From JBGSIZ01 sp041742255 (lineage in GTDB: Bacteria > Pseudomonadota > Alphaproteobacteria > Rhodobacterales > Rhodobacteraceae), in assembly GCA_041742255.1 (NCBI GenBank), contig JBGSIZ010000206.1:1-7582 (forward strand): a DNA stretch of 7,582 nucleotides, written 5' to 3'. Below the pieces are notes generated by a model. That model did no database searches and was not told the origin of the DNA. It saw only the letters and a list, made by a program, of their open reading frames with translations. Shown here in pieces: positions 6,385 through 7,582 of the stretch. The position numbers and the translations under genes are program-made. Numbering within the stretch: position 1 is the stretch's first letter; the number at the start of each line of letters is the position of its first letter.

Positions 6385-6500
6385 CACCGAATTGCACCGC
6401 CTTCGGGGGGAACGGGGCCACCGCCACAAATTGCTGTTGACCAGATGCGGACAGACAGGCAGCGTAGGCCATCTTCCGCTTACTCAAGGATACATTTGAA

Positions 6501-6713
6501 ATGAAAAAGACCCTCATCGCCGGTTTTATCGCGGCAACTCTGGCAACCGGCGCAATTGCGGGCGGCATGGCCCCCATGATCGACATGGCCCCAGAAGCCC
6601 TCGAAGAAACCACCGCAGGTTCGTCGTCCTCGGCTGGCCTCATCATTCCGCTGATCCTGATCGCGCTCATCGCGGCGGCGCTGTCGTCGTCGGACCCGGT
6701 CCCGGTCGGCTGA
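6501..6713 (+). CDS. Small protein with signal peptide and hydrophobic C-terminal segment, function unknown
   Basis: The 70-residue product starts with MKKTLIAGFIAATLATGAIA, a clear Sec-type signal peptide with a likely cut after AIA (about residue 20). An acidic stretch follows (MIDMAPEALEETT, 26-38), then a Ser/Gly run (40-45), a very hydrophobic segment IIPLILIALIAAAL (48-61) and a short Ser/Asp/Pro tail. After processing it would be about 50 residues, probably inserted in the inner membrane. I do not recognise a named family, though short proteins with this plan are familiar from Rhodobacteraceae genomes. A ribosome binding site AAGGA lies 10 nt upstream of the ATG, and a strong terminator follows 46 nt after the stop, which supports a real, independently transcribed gene. 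The 116 bp before it contain a TTGACC (6437-6442) without a good -10 partner. Confidence 0.75.
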   Translation: MKKTLIAGFIAATLATGAIAGGMAPMIDMAPEALEETTAGSSSSAGLIIPLILIALIAAALSSSDPVPVG

Positions 6714-6759
6714 TCCTACACCTGCAGGGGCGTCTCCCAAGCACGCCTTGCACACTCGG

Positions 6760-6786
6760 AAACGGCCCCTTCACCGGGGCCGTTTT
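6760..6786 (+). terminator. Strong rho-independent terminator after the small protein gene
   Basis: A perfect 10-bp stem, AAACGGCCCC (6760-6769) and GGGGCCGTTT (6776-6785), has a TTCACC loop and ends in a TTTT run on the plus strand. It sits between the small protein gene and the convergent phosphatase gene, whose stop is only 6 bp away. The three A-T pairs at the stem base also give a short T-run on the minus strand, so it may work in both directions. Confidence 0.85.
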
Positions 6787-6792
6787 CATGTG

Positions 6793-7386
6793 TCAGGGGG
6801 CTATTTCGGTGTGCTGGCCCTCGAAAATGCGATGAATAACGCCCTGCCCGCCCGGCAAATCAATCATCCGGGCCATATCCCACCCCAACGCGCGGGCGCG
6901 CAACACGCGGGACGTGACACCGTGGGTGATAACAACGGCGGGGGCGGTGATGCCTGTCAGAAACGCCTCTACGCGCTGGGCCACAGCGGCAAAACTTTCG
7001 CCACCCGGTGCCGCGGCATAGTAATCCATGAAATGGGCGTCGTCGGGCAATCCGGCGGTTTCGCGGATCGACGTGCGGTCGCGGCCCGTCCATGCGCCCA
7101 CGGAAATTTCGCGGAGCCGGGCGTCTTCGCGCACGACCTCCGGGTCAATCCCCATCTCGGCCAGAATCAATTGGGCGGTGCGGCGGGCGCGGCGGATCGG
7201 GCTGGTGTGAAACACATGGGTCTGTGCGGTCACCCCCATCGCGTTCAACAATCGGCCCATGGAACGGGCCTGCGCGCACCCCTCCTCGGTCAACGGGCTG
7301 TCCAGATCGCCTTGCCACCGGCCCGCGCGATTCCATTCGGTTTCGCCGTGGCGCAGGATCAACAATTCGGTGACGACACCGGGCAT
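6793..7386 (-). CDS. Histidine phosphatase family protein (phosphoglycerate mutase-like)
   Basis: The 197-residue product is a cytosolic histidine phosphatase (branch 1), which transfers phosphate through a phospho-histidine. Visible residues are the nucleophile H13 in LRHGETEWN (11-19), the phosphate-pocket segment SPIRRARRTA (62-71, conserved R66), E93 in LREISVGAWTG (91-101), GGES (128-131) and the second catalytic histidine H155 in ITHGV. Its substrate is not set by these motifs; relatives include cofactor-dependent phosphoglycerate mutases, alpha-ribazole phosphatase (CobC) and broad phosphatases. At 197 residues it is shorter than classical GpmA and closer to CobC-like members. No cobalamin gene is nearby. 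The start is ATG at 7386, with GGAG 6 nt upstream. The frame is open further to 7515, but that part is the tRNA-Val gene and its terminator. Confidence 0.9.
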   Translation of the reverse strand: MPGVVTELLILRHGETEWNRAGRWQGDLDSPLTEEGCAQARSMGRLLNAMGVTAQTHVFHTSPIRRARRTAQLILAEMGIDPEVVREDARLREISVGAWTGRDRTSIRETAGLPDDAHFMDYYAAAPGGESFAAVAQRVEAFLTGITAPAVVITHGVTSRVLRARALGWDMARMIDLPGGQGVIHRIFEGQHTEIAP

Positions 7387-7407
7387 CACAGGCTCCGCAC
7401 CAAACGC

Positions 7408-7429
7408 AAAACGCAGCCCCATGGGCTGC
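7408..7429 (-). terminator. Terminator hairpin between tRNA-Val (CAC) and the phosphatase gene
   Basis: GCAGCCC and GGGCTGC form a perfect 7-bp stem with a CAT loop (7413-7429). On the minus strand it is followed by GTTTTG. It lies 13 nt after the tRNA 3' end and 21 nt before the phosphatase ATG. It should end most tRNA transcripts, with some readthrough into the phosphatase gene possible, because I see no separate promoter in the short gap. Confidence 0.6.
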
Positions 7430-7442
7430 GCTCGCTGAATTC

Positions 7443-7517
7443 TGGTGGGTGATAAGAGATTTGAACTCCTGACATCTTCGATGTGAACGAAGCGCTCTAC
7501 CACTGAGCTAATCACCC
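7443..7517 (-). tRNA. tRNA-Val (CAC)
   Basis: On the minus strand the acceptor GGGTGAT pairs perfectly with ATCACCC, the discriminator is A, and CCA is encoded. The D arm is GCTC...GAGC, the anticodon stem CTTCG/CGAAG encloses loop TTCACAT with anticodon CAC, and the T arm contains AGTTCAAAT. The length is 75 nt. Together with tRNA-Val(TAC) at 5225-5300 this window holds two valine isoacceptors that share the same anticodon stem. Confidence 0.96.
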
Positions 7518-7530
7518 TTCGGCGTGTCGT

Positions 7531-7582
7531 TTAGCCTTCCTCGCCATCCTCTGCAAGAGGGGCAGCACCGGGTTTTTCGGTC
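7531..7582 (-). CDS. C-terminal end of an unidentified protein (5' part outside window)
   Basis: Reading the minus strand from the right edge gives TEKPGAAPLAEDGEEG followed by TAA at 7533-7531. The acidic, Ala/Gly/Pro-rich composition and the GC-rich third positions look like the natural tail of a Rhodobacteraceae protein, but 16 residues are too few to name it. If real, the stop lies 13 nt before the tRNA-Val(CAC) 5' end, so the tRNA promoter would be inside this gene or shared with it. The chance of a random open frame of this length is substantial. Confidence 0.4.
   Translation of the reverse strand, partial: TEKPGAAPLAEDGEEG

Noticed and set aside
6748..7452. 234-residue plus-strand open frame over the histidine phosphatase gene
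   Set aside because: It begins in the terminator region, runs antisense to a gene with complete catalytic motifs, and ends inside tRNA-Val(CAC).
7387..7515. Extension of the phosphatase frame upstream to 7515
   Set aside because: The extension translates the tRNA-Val gene and its terminator; the ATG at 7386 has a good ribosome binding site.

Overview
The window looks like a chromosomal segment from a high-GC alphaproteobacterium, most likely of the Rhodobacteraceae/Roseobacter group. The main reasons are a 407-residue 5-aminolevulinate synthase of the Shemin pathway that is close to the remembered Rhodobacter HemA sequence, a RodZ-like helix-turn-helix/membrane protein next to it, two non-ATG starts and probably a third, and the typical tRNA sequences. 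This assignment rests on recalled family sequences; no search was run.

Left part (1-2179, minus strand): hemA is followed, 116 bp downstream, by a gene for a RodZ-like cytoskeletal/cell-shape protein whose 3' end lies outside the window. The gap holds a strong imperfect hairpin. hemA appears to start with TTG. The divergent region 2180-2407 between hemA and a plus-strand M20 metallopeptidase contains five perfectly phased 14-bp tandem repeats.

Middle (2408-5300): the M20 peptidase converges on two identical tandem tRNA-Asp(GTC) genes on the minus strand. These have a good sigma70-type promoter and a rho-independent terminator. Next comes a 256-bp gap with a second minus-strand terminator that has no visible gene in front of it. 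A plus-strand gene for a four-helix membrane protein with a C-terminal LytTR DNA-binding domain follows, and it converges on tRNA-Val(TAC).

Right part (5425-7582): a plus-strand gene for a membrane di-iron fatty acid hydroxylase/sterol desaturase-family protein is followed by a 70-residue exported or membrane-anchored small protein of unknown function. A strong hairpin terminator separates it from a minus-strand histidine phosphatase gene. That gene lies just downstream of tRNA-Val(CAC) and is separated from it by a terminator hairpin. The last 52 bases appear to hold the C-terminus of another minus-strand gene.

The genes do not form one pathway. This is mostly core housekeeping content with several tRNA loci between single genes. 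I see no mobile element, CRISPR array or obvious defence system. The least explained items are the 14-bp repeat array, the orphan terminator before the LytTR gene, the LytTR membrane regulator and the small protein.
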